Of a stretch of DNA of 42,945 nucleotides, positions 31,036-38,819 are shown piece by piece; the stretch's first letter is position 1, and every line of letters starts with the position of its first letter. The notes beneath the pieces were generated by a model that searched no databases, was not told the DNA's origin, and saw only the letters and a list, made by a program, of their open reading frames with translations. The position numbers and the translations under genes are program-made. The stretch is from contig DAIDJG010000350.1 of NCBI GenBank assembly GCA_027451445.1, forward strand, positions 1 through 42,945, in the 5' to 3' direction. The DNA comes from Singulisphaera sp. (GTDB taxonomy: Bacteria; Planctomycetota; Planctomycetia; Isosphaerales; Isosphaeraceae).

Positions 31036-31554
31036 TTACATGGACATTCCCGTGCTCGAAGACGAGGGACCCAAAAGGCTCGGCGGCTGGCGGAAGGGAT
31101 AGCCGAAATTTGGAGGCATCACGCCCTTACCCCCGGACATCGGCATCCCCCCTGCTCCGCTCATGCCCTGCGGGACGAGTGAGGAAACCGGACTGCCGCT
31201 CATGCCGACGCCGGAACGCATGCCGCCGGACATCGACGACATACCGCCAGCGGACATCGACGACAGGCTAAATGATGTGCGCGGCGACCCCAGTGACGAG
31301 GCCGATCGGTCGGAAAACGAGAGGCTCCCGCTGCCCGGCATGCGCGACGGCATGAACCCGCCGAATCGGCCCGCGAACGGGATGGCCGGCCCGCTCATCG
31401 ACATGCCGGAATCGAAGTTGGTCATGGCCCCGCCGTACCCTCCCAGAGAGCCGCGAGGGTTTAACCCTTGTGCACGCGCGGGGGTGAGTCCCCATGCATG
31501 ACATGCTGCGATCGTTAGGGGTATGTAGAGGAGGGCACGCGTTAGGAGTTGCAT
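31036..31554 (-). CDS. Exported Met/Gly/Ser-rich low-complexity protein
   Basis: The ATG at 31554 begins a signal peptide, LLTRALLYIPLTIAACHAWG, ending near residue 29 (PARAQ); the frame extends upstream without signal. The mature 143 residues are low complexity: Ser, Gly, Met and Pro, with recurring GMS/MSG units such as SAGGMSSMSGGMRSGVGMSG and SGAGGMPMSGGKGVMPP. No family is recognised. Met-rich periplasmic proteins in copper-resistance loci (CopA/PcoA-type tails) bind Cu(I) through methionine thioethers. This gene lies just past the TolC-like gene, tail to tail, so a metal-binding role is a possibility. It could equally be an unrelated structural protein. Confidence 0.7.
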   Translation of the reverse strand: MQLLTRALLYIPLTIAACHAWGLTPARAQGLNPRGSLGGYGGAMTNFDSGMSMSGPAIPFAGRFGGFMPSRMPGSGSLSFSDRSASSLGSPRTSFSLSSMSAGGMSSMSGGMRSGVGMSGSPVSSLVPQGMSGAGGMPMSGGKGVMPPNFGYPFRQPPSLLGPSSSSTGMSM

Positions 31555-31730
31555 GAGGTTGGCTTCCGATCGTCGAGAAACTTGGGCCGTGCCGTACTCC
31601 CCGTCTTCGTCGTCGTGCAAAGGGAGCCCGGACGACCCTTCTCAAGAAGATTTCGGCTCGATCGTCGCTCGAGCCGTAGTGATCGTTCCGATTCGTCCAC
31701 GCCCGGATGCCATGGGTCGTCGACCGACGA

Positions 31731-32597
31731 TTACACGGCCACATAAGTCAGTTTATCCGGATTGCGGATGATATAACACACGGCGATGCGCCCGTCGTAC
31801 ACATCCAGCGTCAAGACGTGGACGAGCTCGCCGTTCAGGAGGGTTACGAGGCCAGGTTGTCCATTGACCCGCACGGGGCGGATTTCCAGGCCGGGAGGGG
31901 CCTTCTTGCGAAGCCCAATGAAAAAGCGGGCGATCCTGTCGGCACCCTCAATGGGTGCGAGCGCAGCGGGGACCTTTCCGCCGCCGTCGCTGTAGAGAAC
32001 GGCATCGGTCGCGAGGAGATCGACCAGGCCGTGCAAGTCGCCCGTCGATACGGCTTCGAGGAACGCCCCGGTGATCCGCTCGGCTTCTCCCGGCTGCGGG
32101 TCGAATCTCGGCCGGCGTGCGCGAATGCGCTCCTCCGCACGGCTCACAAGCTGGCGGCAGTTAGGCTCCGACTTTTCGAGGATCGTGGCGATCTCGTCGT
32201 ACTCGTAGTCGAAAACCCTGCGCAAAAGGTACGCCGCACGCTCCACAGGGGAAAGGCTTTCGAGCACAACGAGAAACGCCAGCGACACCGATTCCGCTGT
32301 CTCGGCCTTGGCCGAAGGGTCCCGCAAGCCCGATTCCACGATCGGCTCGGGGAGCCAGGGGCCGATGTAATTCTCCTTGCGTGCGTCCAACAGCCGGCGC
32401 TGGTTGATGCACAGGTTGGTCACCACCGAATACAGGTACGCCCGAGGCGACTGGACGTTCTCTCGGCCCTCCCGGCGCCAGCGTATGTAGGCTTCCTGCA
32501 CCACGTCCTCCGCGTCGTTCAGCGTACCGAGCATCCGGTACGCCAGTCGCGACAGACCGGGGCGGTTCTGCTCGAAAACGGTATCAGCGTGTGACAT
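31731..32597 (-). CDS. ECF41-family sigma factor with fused SnoaL-like C-terminal domain
   Basis: A 288-residue sigma factor starting at 32597 with GGAG upstream. Region 2 lies at about 8-75 (LAYRMLGTLNDAEDVVQEAY) and region 4 at about 112-162 (LSPVERAAYLLRRVFDYEYD). The C-terminal 120 residues form a SnoaL/NTF2-like domain. All three ECF41 hallmarks are present: WLPEP (81-85) in the linker, DGGGK (204-208) and NPDKL (279-283). In this group the fused tail takes the place of an anti-sigma factor and modulates activity. The start codon lies inside the last codons of the oxidoreductase gene (14-base overlap), so translation is probably coupled. ECF41 factors usually control a neighbouring oxidoreductase-type gene and their own expression, which fits. 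Confidence 0.95.
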   Translation of the reverse strand: MSHADTVFEQNRPGLSRLAYRMLGTLNDAEDVVQEAYIRWRREGRENVQSPRAYLYSVVTNLCINQRRLLDARKENYIGPWLPEPIVESGLRDPSAKAETAESVSLAFLVVLESLSPVERAAYLLRRVFDYEYDEIATILEKSEPNCRQLVSRAEERIRARRPRFDPQPGEAERITGAFLEAVSTGDLHGLVDLLATDAVLYSDGGGKVPAALAPIEGADRIARFFIGLRKKAPPGLEIRPVRVNGQPGLVTLLNGELVHVLTLDVYDGRIAVCYIIRNPDKLTYVAV

Positions 32598-33921
32598 GGG
32601 CGACACTCCGCTCGGATTGCGCCAGTGCGCTAAGCACGGCCTGCGACGCCTCCTCGGCGCTCGCGGCCGAGGCATCCGCAAGCATCCCGCGGGCGCCCAC
32701 CCAGTCGCCGGCGAGAAACACGTCAGGCCGATCGGTCACGCGGACGGCGGGCCGTCCTGTGAGGCCTCCTTCGTCGGCGCTCGGCAAATGATGCGCGACG
32801 ACCATACCCGGCAAGAACCGTCGCTGAATTGTACGCTCGTGCCAACCCGGCTGGAGGCGATCCATGAGCGCTTCCAGCTCGCGCTCGACCACGTCGTTCG
32901 CCGAGGTATCGCGACCGAGATACTTCAGCGCGTGGATCACCGCGGTCCCCTCGGGAGCAAGTTGGGCCGTGGCCGAATGCACTGAGTAATAGAGCGGTCG
33001 GTCCAGCCCGAGTGCGAAGCGATGATCGGGCTTTGGCAGGCCGTCAAGCGCCAAATCGAGGCATGCGGCGCGCACCGGAATGAGATTGTCGACGTGACGG
33101 GCGAAGGGCGAGCCGGCCGGCATTCCAAGCAATTCGCAAACGGTGCCTGGGCTCACGGCAAGCACGGCCTTGCGAGCTCGCACGGTTTCACCACCCACCC
33201 AATCGACGGAGACGCCCTCATCGACGCTTCGCACTGTTTTGACCCAAACCCCGGTCCGCACCTCGGCGCCTGCTTGCACCGCGACGTTGCGGAGACCATC
33301 CGCGAGCGTCTGCCAACCCCCGTTCAGATACCAAACGCTACCTGCAAGTCCGAGCTTCAGTTGTTCGATCGCGGCGCCCGCCGACATCCGATCGGGATCG
33401 TCGGCATAAGTACTGACGCGGAACAAAGTTCGAAGAAGTGTGGCGAGATTCCCCGGCCCCGCCACTTCGGCAATCCAGTCGCGAAGCGGGACACTATCGA
33501 ATTGCCGGGGGTCCAGTCGCGGCAGGCGCGTGAGAAGCTGGCTGAAGCGCCATTTCTCGCGGAGTGACAGGTATGGGCACGCCAGCAGCGAGCCGAGGCC
33601 GGTCGGCAACGTCGCGAGCGTGTCACCATCGATTATGAGGCCGCGTCCGGTCTTCGGAAAACGTCCCTTGAAGGGGACTTCCAGACGCTGGAGCAGCCGG
33701 AACGCGTGCCCGCCGCAGTACAAGGCATGAGGTCCGAGGTTCCAGTGCACCTCGTGTTGTACCTGCGTCGCCGCCCTCCCGCCGACGGCGGCTTTTTGTT
33801 CCAACAGAACGACAGAGCGCCCCTCCTGCGCCACGAGCGCCGAGACCGCCAGGCCGGCCAGGCCGCCACCTACAACAACGACGTCGACTTCGCGAGGGAG
33901 TGTATCGATGGAGTGTGACAT
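32584..33921 (-). CDS. FAD-dependent oxidoreductase, phytoene desaturase/amine oxidase-like
   Basis: The ATG at 33921 follows AAAGGAG. The 445-residue protein opens with the FAD dinucleotide-binding fold VDVVVVGGGLAGLAVSALVA (Gly18, Gly20, Gly23) and an acidic end of the second strand (VVLLEQK). GGRAATQV follows, the family's G-G-R motif. Near the C-terminus VFLAGDWVGARGMLADASAA matches the second FAD-contact motif. This layout is typical of NAD(P)-binding Rossmann-like amine oxidases and carotenoid desaturases. The substrate is not predictable. It precedes and overlaps the ECF41 sigma gene and lies just behind a likely ECF41-type promoter. It is therefore the probable main target of that sigma factor. 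Confidence 0.92.
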   Translation of the reverse strand: MSHSIDTLPREVDVVVVGGGLAGLAVSALVAQEGRSVVLLEQKAAVGGRAATQVQHEVHWNLGPHALYCGGHAFRLLQRLEVPFKGRFPKTGRGLIIDGDTLATLPTGLGSLLACPYLSLREKWRFSQLLTRLPRLDPRQFDSVPLRDWIAEVAGPGNLATLLRTLFRVSTYADDPDRMSAGAAIEQLKLGLAGSVWYLNGGWQTLADGLRNVAVQAGAEVRTGVWVKTVRSVDEGVSVDWVGGETVRARKAVLAVSPGTVCELLGMPAGSPFARHVDNLIPVRAACLDLALDGLPKPDHRFALGLDRPLYYSVHSATAQLAPEGTAVIHALKYLGRDTSANDVVERELEALMDRLQPGWHERTIQRRFLPGMVVAHHLPSADEGGLTGRPAVRVTDRPDVFLAGDWVGARGMLADASAASAEEASQAVLSALAQSERSVAHVTR

Positions 33922-33964
33922 GGTTGGCTCCTTTCAGTGAGGAATCGTCGGACACTCTCTGTGA

Positions 33965-33990
33965 GACAATCAGCCCGCCGTTTTGTGACA
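33965..33990 (-). promoter_or_regulatory. Candidate ECF41-type promoter
   Basis: On the minus strand TGTCACA (33990-33984) is followed after 15 bases by TGTC (33968-33965), about 44 bases upstream of the oxidoreductase start. As I recall, ECF41 promoters carry TGTCACA at -35 and CGTC at -10 about 16 bases apart. The first element matches exactly and the second at three of four. Confidence 0.6.
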
Positions 33991-34064
33991 ATCCGCTCGT
34001 CCAATGGACGCATTGTCAGTGTCTTCAATCCCAATCAAGCATTGGCCTGAATCCCGGGACAGAC

Positions 34065-34095
34065 TTCACCTCGTTGCGTTTATTGCGCATAATGC
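34065..34095 (+). promoter_or_regulatory. Candidate promoter and operator of the toxin-antitoxin pair
   Basis: TTCACC (34065-34070) and CATAAT (34088-34093) are separated by 17 bases and lie about 60 bases before the antitoxin start. The -10 box overlaps the perfect palindrome GCATAATGC (34087-34095), a reasonable operator for autorepression by the antitoxin. Confidence 0.4.
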
Positions 34096-34152
34096 ACGAT
34101 TGGGGTACGCCTGCTCATTGGATTGGCCGGGACTCTCCCACGAGGGTGACTT

Positions 34153-34653
34153 ATGACAGTTCTTAGATCGCGTTCTCGCCCGACAAGGCTTCCCACAGCC
34201 ACAGAGCGTCAGGTTGCGCGTGACCTCAACCGGCGCCTCATCCCGGCGTTTGCCGACGCGGTGCGGCCGGCCCACGACGAGGATGCGCCATCGGTGATTG
34301 AAATCACGCTTCAGGTCAAGGGGCAGCCGCCACTAGAAACAGTGGAGATACCACTCTCGGCGATTCAGTTGTTTGCCCAGATCGTCGCCGAAATGGCTCG
34401 CGGCAACGCCGTCACTTTGGTTCCGATTCGTGCGGAACTGACGACACAACAAGCCGCAGACGTGCTCAACGTTTCTCGACCTTACCTCTGCAAGCTGCTG
34501 GACGAGGGCAAGATTCCCCATCGCAAAATCGGGCGCCATCGCAAAGTCCGGCTTACGGATCTCCTGGAGTATAAGGAAAGAATTGACTCCGAACGATCGA
34601 AAGCTCTCGACGAATTGGCCGCGCAGGCTCAAGAGCTTAATATGGGATATTAA
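34153..34653 (+). CDS. Helix-turn-helix (excisionase-family) antitoxin-like protein
   Basis: A 166-residue protein with GAGGG six bases before the ATG. The N-terminal 90 residues are not recognised in detail. Residues about 96-142 are an excisionase/MerR-type winged helix-turn-helix: [20 protein letters not shown], then [20 protein letters not shown], followed by DLLEYK. This domain in this length and position is common in antitoxins paired with PIN toxins. Its stop codon is two bases before the PIN gene's GTG start, so the two are translated together. The protein probably binds its own promoter as well as the toxin. Confidence 0.88.
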   Translation: MTVLRSRSRPTRLPTATERQVARDLNRRLIPAFADAVRPAHDEDAPSVIEITLQVKGQPPLETVEIPLSAIQLFAQIVAEMARGNAVTLVPIRAELTTQQAADVLNVSRPYLCKLLDEGKIPHRKIGRHRKVRLTDLLEYKERIDSERSKALDELAAQAQELNMGY

Positions 34654-34655
34654 GT

Positions 34656-35186
34656 GTGGCGACGTTTACCATAATATATGATGCGTGCGTTTTGTATTCG
34701 GCGCCGCTGCGAGACCTTCTCATGGAGCTCGCGATGACCGACGTCGTTAGGGCTCGCTGGACCGACGATATCCACGACGAATGGATTAGGAATCTTCTCG
34801 CAAAGCGACCGGACTTAACGCCGGTGCAACTGGGACGGACTCGTATCTTGATGAATTCGCATGATCGGGACTGTCTAGTGACTGGATATGAAGATCTTAT
34901 TGAAAGCCTTGTTCTACCTGACCCAGGTGATCGCCACGTGTTGGCGGCTGCGATCCGGTGTGGAGCGACCGCGATTGTAACGATGAATGAAAAGCATTTT
35001 CCCGCCGAGGCGCTTAGCGTTTACAACGTCGAATGTCTCCATCCAGACGACTTTATTGCGGATCTCATCGATCTACACGAGGAAGTCGTTTGTGCAGCCG
35101 CAAAGAAGGTGCGGAGTCGGTTAAAAAAACCCTCCGCGGACGATAGAAGAATATCTAAACGGATTGCTGCGATGTGGGCTCACTGA
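34656..35186 (+). CDS. PIN-domain toxin (VapC-like, PIN_3)
   Basis: A 176-residue protein that begins at a GTG directly behind the antitoxin's stop codon. Acidic residues expected for a PIN nuclease are present: Asp9 in IIYDACVLYS, Glu42 in HDEWIRN, and Asp89/Asp92 in PDPGDRHVLAAAI; Asn111 follows in TMNEKHF. These would hold Mg2+ or Mn2+ for RNA cleavage. The tail is rich in Arg/Lys (KKVRSRLKKPSADDRR). The local base composition and codon choice (for example ATA, TTA, ATAATATATG) are more AT-rich than in neighbouring genes, in keeping with horizontal acquisition. The RNA target is unknown. It converges on the ThuA-DUF1080 gene, with nothing notable in the 142-base gap. Confidence 0.9.
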   Translation: MATFTIIYDACVLYSAPLRDLLMELAMTDVVRARWTDDIHDEWIRNLLAKRPDLTPVQLGRTRILMNSHDRDCLVTGYEDLIESLVLPDPGDRHVLAAAIRCGATAIVTMNEKHFPAEALSVYNVECLHPDDFIADLIDLHEEVVCAAAKKVRSRLKKPSADDRRISKRIAAMWAH

Positions 35187-35328
35187 GACCGTTGCGTTGC
35201 TCGAGAAGTTTGCGGACCTGCTCTAATTCGCCCTTATGTTTTGCCGTCAAGCCAATCCCTGCGCTCCGTCAGCAGCTACGACAACGCTTCGCCGTGTCCG
35301 ATTCTCAGTGACCGAGTCAGCCCAGGAA

Positions 35329-36993
35329 TCACTGCACGTCAACCTTTTTGGGTTTGTCCCGCCCTTGCGGCTCGACCTTCACGGCATCTGCGGGGATGAC
35401 GGCTTGCTCAGAGGTGATGAGCGGCAAGTCGTCGGGCAGGGGCTTCAGAAAGAAGTCCTTGTACTGGATCGTCATCGGCGGACCGACGTGGACTTGCACG
35501 GCGAGCACGCCATCGAGCTTCCGGCCCTTCTCGTCGAGGTCGATCACGTCCACGGTCGGGTGCCCGTCGATCCAGTGGCGCTGATGGTTCCCTTCGGCCA
35601 GAACGCGGAAGTCGTGCCACTCGCCCGCCGGGAACGCCTTGAGCGGAAACCGGCCGGTGACCCAGGGCTGCCCCTGTGTGTCGATGATCACCTTCTCACT
35701 CGTGTGGGCCAGGATGCGTCGCCCGCGCTCTTCGTAGAGCATCCCGTTGTAATCCGGCCGGTTCGCCACGACGTCGCACTGGTATCCTGTGACGACCGAC
35801 TCGCCGAGGTCCGGCCGCTCGGTCCCTCGGTATTGAAGCCCGCTGTTGCCGCCGGGCGAGACCTTTACTTTGACCCTTAGCTCGAAGTTGCGGACCTTTC
35901 CCCCGCGCCACGTGATGAACCGGTTGAACTTAAGCGTCCCGTCGGCCTTGCCCGTAAGGCAGCCGTCCTCGACCGACCAGTACTGCGGGCTCCCCTCCCA
36001 GCCGGTGAGGTCGCGGCCATTGAAAATCGACTGGAATCCATCAGGCGGATTTGAACCAGTGGCGTTATCGACTTTGAGCCGGATCTGCGAGGCGGTGGGG
36101 AAGTCGTCCGGCACGGATTCGCTCGCGTTGCCCGTGGCGGCCCACTCGACACCTCGGACGAACGTGGTGCGGAACCCCACGCACCGAAGCGCCGTGTCGG
36201 GACCGTTCTTCCAGAGGTGGCCGAGCATCGTTGTATAAACACGCCCCTTGCCGTAAGGGATCACCCAGTCCATCACTTCGTTCTGCTTCGTGTCCTTCGA
36301 GTACGCATACGAAAGTACCGTCATATCCCGGGCGGGTCCGTGCTGGCCGTGAGTCAGTTGCTCGTGAGGATGCAACCAGGTGCGGGGCAAGCCTCGGGTG
36401 ATGGGATGATCGGGCTTCAGGACCGTGATCACAAAATCATGTTCCGGGCCGTGACCGGGCCCTCGTCCCTGGCCCTTGGGGATCTCGACGACCTTATCGT
36501 GCTCGTCGACGATGAGCGACGGGCCAAAGTCCTTGTCGCGCCAGCCGAGCCCGATCATCCGGTTGTATGCGGGCCAGTTGGGAAAGGAATTGTTGGCCGC
36601 GTGGTAGCTGACGAGCCCGCCCCCTTGGCTCACGTAATCCTCGAGCGCCTTCTCCAACGCCTTCGGCCAGTGGACGCCCTGGGGTGTGTGGCCGCCGTTG
36701 AAGTTCATCACCACCACGTCGTAGCGCGCGAAGTCCGGTTTCCAGGCGTCCCAATCCGCCTGCGAGGCCTTGGCCGGCGGACTGGTCGAGACGTCGACGG
36801 TCGCGAATCGTCCGCTCTCGAGCAGGATCGACTTCAGGATGTGGGTCGCCCGCTCCCAGTCGTGGTTGTTCATCCCGTCCACGATCAGGACGGCGATCTT
36901 TTTCGCGGGCGCGGGCTCCGCGCCGGTGGCGGCCCCAGGCAGGAGACCGGCGACGAGGGGCAACGTGAAGATCAAGATCAGCGCTCTCATCAT
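35329..36993 (-). CDS. Exported ThuA / DUF1080 (3-keto-disaccharide hydrolase) fusion
   Basis: A 554-residue protein starting at tandem ATGs (36993/36990) with GGAG upstream. The signal peptide ends GAATGAEP (about 24). Residues about 31-290 are a ThuA-type (glutamine-amidotransferase-like) domain: AVLIVDGMNNHDWERATHIL, VVVMNFNGGHTPQGVHWP and SYHAANNSFPNW. Residues about 320-530 are DUF1080, a concanavalin-like beta-sandwich associated with keto-glycoside hydrolysis: GFQSIFNGRDLTGWEGS, SVEDGCLTG, GNSGLQYRGTE and WHDFRVLAEGN. Both families are abundant in planctomycetes and are linked to 3-keto-sugar metabolism. The protein is presumably periplasmic. It probably forms no operon with the TA pair. 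Confidence 0.93.
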   Translation of the reverse strand: MMRALILIFTLPLVAGLLPGAATGAEPAPAKKIAVLIVDGMNNHDWERATHILKSILLESGRFATVDVSTSPPAKASQADWDAWKPDFARYDVVVMNFNGGHTPQGVHWPKALEKALEDYVSQGGGLVSYHAANNSFPNWPAYNRMIGLGWRDKDFGPSLIVDEHDKVVEIPKGQGRGPGHGPEHDFVITVLKPDHPITRGLPRTWLHPHEQLTHGQHGPARDMTVLSYAYSKDTKQNEVMDWVIPYGKGRVYTTMLGHLWKNGPDTALRCVGFRTTFVRGVEWAATGNASESVPDDFPTASQIRLKVDNATGSNPPDGFQSIFNGRDLTGWEGSPQYWSVEDGCLTGKADGTLKFNRFITWRGGKVRNFELRVKVKVSPGGNSGLQYRGTERPDLGESVVTGYQCDVVANRPDYNGMLYEERGRRILAHTSEKVIIDTQGQPWVTGRFPLKAFPAGEWHDFRVLAEGNHQRHWIDGHPTVDVIDLDEKGRKLDGVLAVQVHVGPPMTIQYKDFFLKPLPDDLPLITSEQAVIPADAVKVEPQGRDKPKKVDVQ

Positions 36994-37151
36994 AGGGTCT
37001 CCGTTGCCAACGGTGTCAGTTTCCCAGCGGATTCGTTCTAACCGAAGTGCCGGGGGACCTCAACTCACCACACTCCGCGCCCGACGGGGCGACGTCAGAG
37101 ACTCAACGTGACCAGACTTCGCGGATGCTGGGTCTATCCCACGGGAAATCG

Positions 37152-38030
37152 TCAGTTGGGCCTGACCGATGTGGGTTCGGCCGAGTCGTCCGGCGGGTTG
37201 ACTCCTTCGCCCGGCCGGAAGGTGAAGAGCGTATACGGCTCTCGGGGGTTGTGCGCCTGTGGCCAGGGGATCGTGGGGACCGACCAGACCTCTCGCGCCT
37301 TGTGGGAGACGCGGAAGTTCACGCTATTCATCCGCGCGAGGGCATAATGCCAGACGGAATCTTTCTTGCCCTCCGTGCGGCGAGCTTCGATGAGCAGGAA
37401 GACTTCGGGATCGGTCCCCTCGACGAAAGCGAAGAGAGCGCCGTCCACGACGCCTTGGCTCGCGGACTGGTAGCGGTAAATCGGCTGGGTGAGCAGGCGC
37501 AGGGGGCGGGTGACGTCCTTGCGATCGGTCTTTGTGGCGGTAAACTCCCGCGCCAGCGCGCGCAACTGGCGGAGGCGCTGGGCGTCCGAGTCGGCCGGCG
37601 TAGCGGCGTCCGCCACGGGCTCGGGGGCGGCGATTCCCGAGGCGGGGAACCACTCGGGATGCCCATCGCGCCCGGCCGACACCTGGGCGTTTGTCAGCGA
37701 GTGGAATTCAATGCCAAGGTGCGGCGGGGTCGGCACATACTTCCGGTAGATCGACGCGATCACGTCAGGGCGGCCGTCCGCGGTCCAGATGAAGACCGCC
37801 CCATGGAACGAGCCGCCGACGGGGTTCGACCACTGCAGCAGGGGCTCGGGGTGGAACTCGAGCGTCACCTTTCCCACGGGACGCTCCTCGACGACCACGT
37901 ACGACTCCGCCGCCTTTCGCACCACAGGCAACGATTCGGTCGCTCGCGCGGCCTCGGTCTCGTCGTCCGACGGCGCCTGGGCCCATGCAGATGTGGTCGA
38001 CAAAGCGATCAGAAACAAGGCGGGTTGCAT
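37152..38030 (-). CDS. Conserved exported hypothetical protein
   Basis: A 292-residue protein with a short signal peptide (MQPALFLIALSTTSAWAQ, cleaved near residue 18). I do not recognise a named domain, but the composition is that of a real, folded protein, with well-spaced hydrophobic segments such as GGSFHGAVFIWTADGRPDVI, VVDGALFAFVEGTDPEVFLL and WHYALARMNSVNF. The C-terminus has PREPYTLFTFRPGEGVNPP. The same general layout occurs in uncharacterised exported proteins of planctomycetes. It lies 158 bases upstream of the ThuA-DUF1080 gene and on the same strand, so cotranscription is possible. Confidence 0.8.
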   Translation of the reverse strand: MQPALFLIALSTTSAWAQAPSDDETEAARATESLPVVRKAAESYVVVEERPVGKVTLEFHPEPLLQWSNPVGGSFHGAVFIWTADGRPDVIASIYRKYVPTPPHLGIEFHSLTNAQVSAGRDGHPEWFPASGIAAPEPVADAATPADSDAQRLRQLRALAREFTATKTDRKDVTRPLRLLTQPIYRYQSASQGVVDGALFAFVEGTDPEVFLLIEARRTEGKKDSVWHYALARMNSVNFRVSHKAREVWSVPTIPWPQAHNPREPYTLFTFRPGEGVNPPDDSAEPTSVRPN

Positions 38031-38176
38031 GGAACGGCCTCAACTGTGGTTGAATCTCGCCAACGCTGAACTCTGGCGCTGATTCTAGACAGGCCGGGAG
38101 GTTGAACGGAAGCGGCTTGGGCGGGAATTCACGGTGATGAGGCACGCCGGGGGCTTTCGATTGAGGGGGGCAAGAA

Positions 38177-38485
38177 CTACTCCGGTTCCGGCGGATCGGG
38201 AGGAACGGGGAGCCAGGGACGATGGGCGGCTGAGCGGTACTTTGCCGCCATCGCGCGATGCCAGTCATCTCGTTTGACCTGCTCGTAAGAAATTTCCACG
38301 TTCTTTGAGTCAAACCAAACGTGGATGCGATCGCCGTTGGTCGTCGTGGCGAAGACCGCACTGACACCGACGATTCGAGCTTCGTGTGCCATTGCTAACT
38401 TCAGGAAGCTCAAGTGGCGATTCGTTCCCCAAGCCAGAGGCACCGCCACCACCACCACGGCGATCATCCACCGACGCGTTGTCAT
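38177..38485 (-). CDS. Small membrane-anchored protein of planctomycete type
   Basis: Starting at the ATG at 38485, which directly precedes the membrane segment TTRRWMIAVVVVAVPLAWG, the product has 102 residues. The frame is open 72 bases further upstream but adds nothing recognisable. After the single N-terminal membrane helix comes a charged region with MAAKYRSAAHRPWLPVPPDP, ending PPEPE. This RRW...AAxxYRxAAxxPWLPVxPDPPEPE layout is familiar from many small planctomycete proteins of unknown function. A good ribosome site was not seen. No partner is evident. Confidence 0.65.
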   Translation of the reverse strand: MTTRRWMIAVVVVAVPLAWGTNRHLSFLKLAMAHEARIVGVSAVFATTTNGDRIHVWFDSKNVEISYEQVKRDDWHRAMAAKYRSAAHRPWLPVPPDPPEPE

Positions 38486-38819
38486 GCGAGGAAGGTGCAC
38501 CACGGCAGAAAGACCCCCCGGCGCGTTTTGGGCCACAACTTGAACGCGCCACTGCAATTATCACCTGACCGATCGAAACGAAGAATCTGTGGTCGATGGT
38601 ATTCTTTGTCGGTAAACTCAACGACGGTCGATTCTACGGCGGCGAACCCTATCGAAAAAGCGAATCCTCGAAGCTCCTGTTTCGCGTTCGCGAAGGAACA
38701 CACTATCGAGTTTGGCTCCAGCCTCCGCTTTGAGTTACCCATTGTCGCGGGGTCGGGAAGCATGTGATATAACGACGCTCGAACCGCGACCGACGCCGCG
38801 CCCCGAGGGTTGTTGAGCC
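38486..38819. other. Gap with one possible very small gene
   Basis: 334 bases between the minus-strand small membrane protein and the plus-strand Hsp20 gene. Apart from the 45-codon frame at 38596-38733, described separately, nothing was recognised; promoters for both flanking genes should lie here. Confidence 0.4.
38596..38733 (+). CDS. Possible 45-residue protein
   Basis: A short frame beginning at ATG 38596 and ending in TGA. The translation reads as a plausible beta-rich peptide, for example MVFFVGKLNDGRFYGGEPYR and LLFRVREGTHYRVWLQPP, with none of the Arg/Pro/Ser bias that marks shadow frames in this DNA. There is no good ribosome site. It could be a genuine small protein or the remnant of a longer one. 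Confidence 0.3.
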   Translation: MVFFVGKLNDGRFYGGEPYRKSESSKLLFRVREGTHYRVWLQPPL

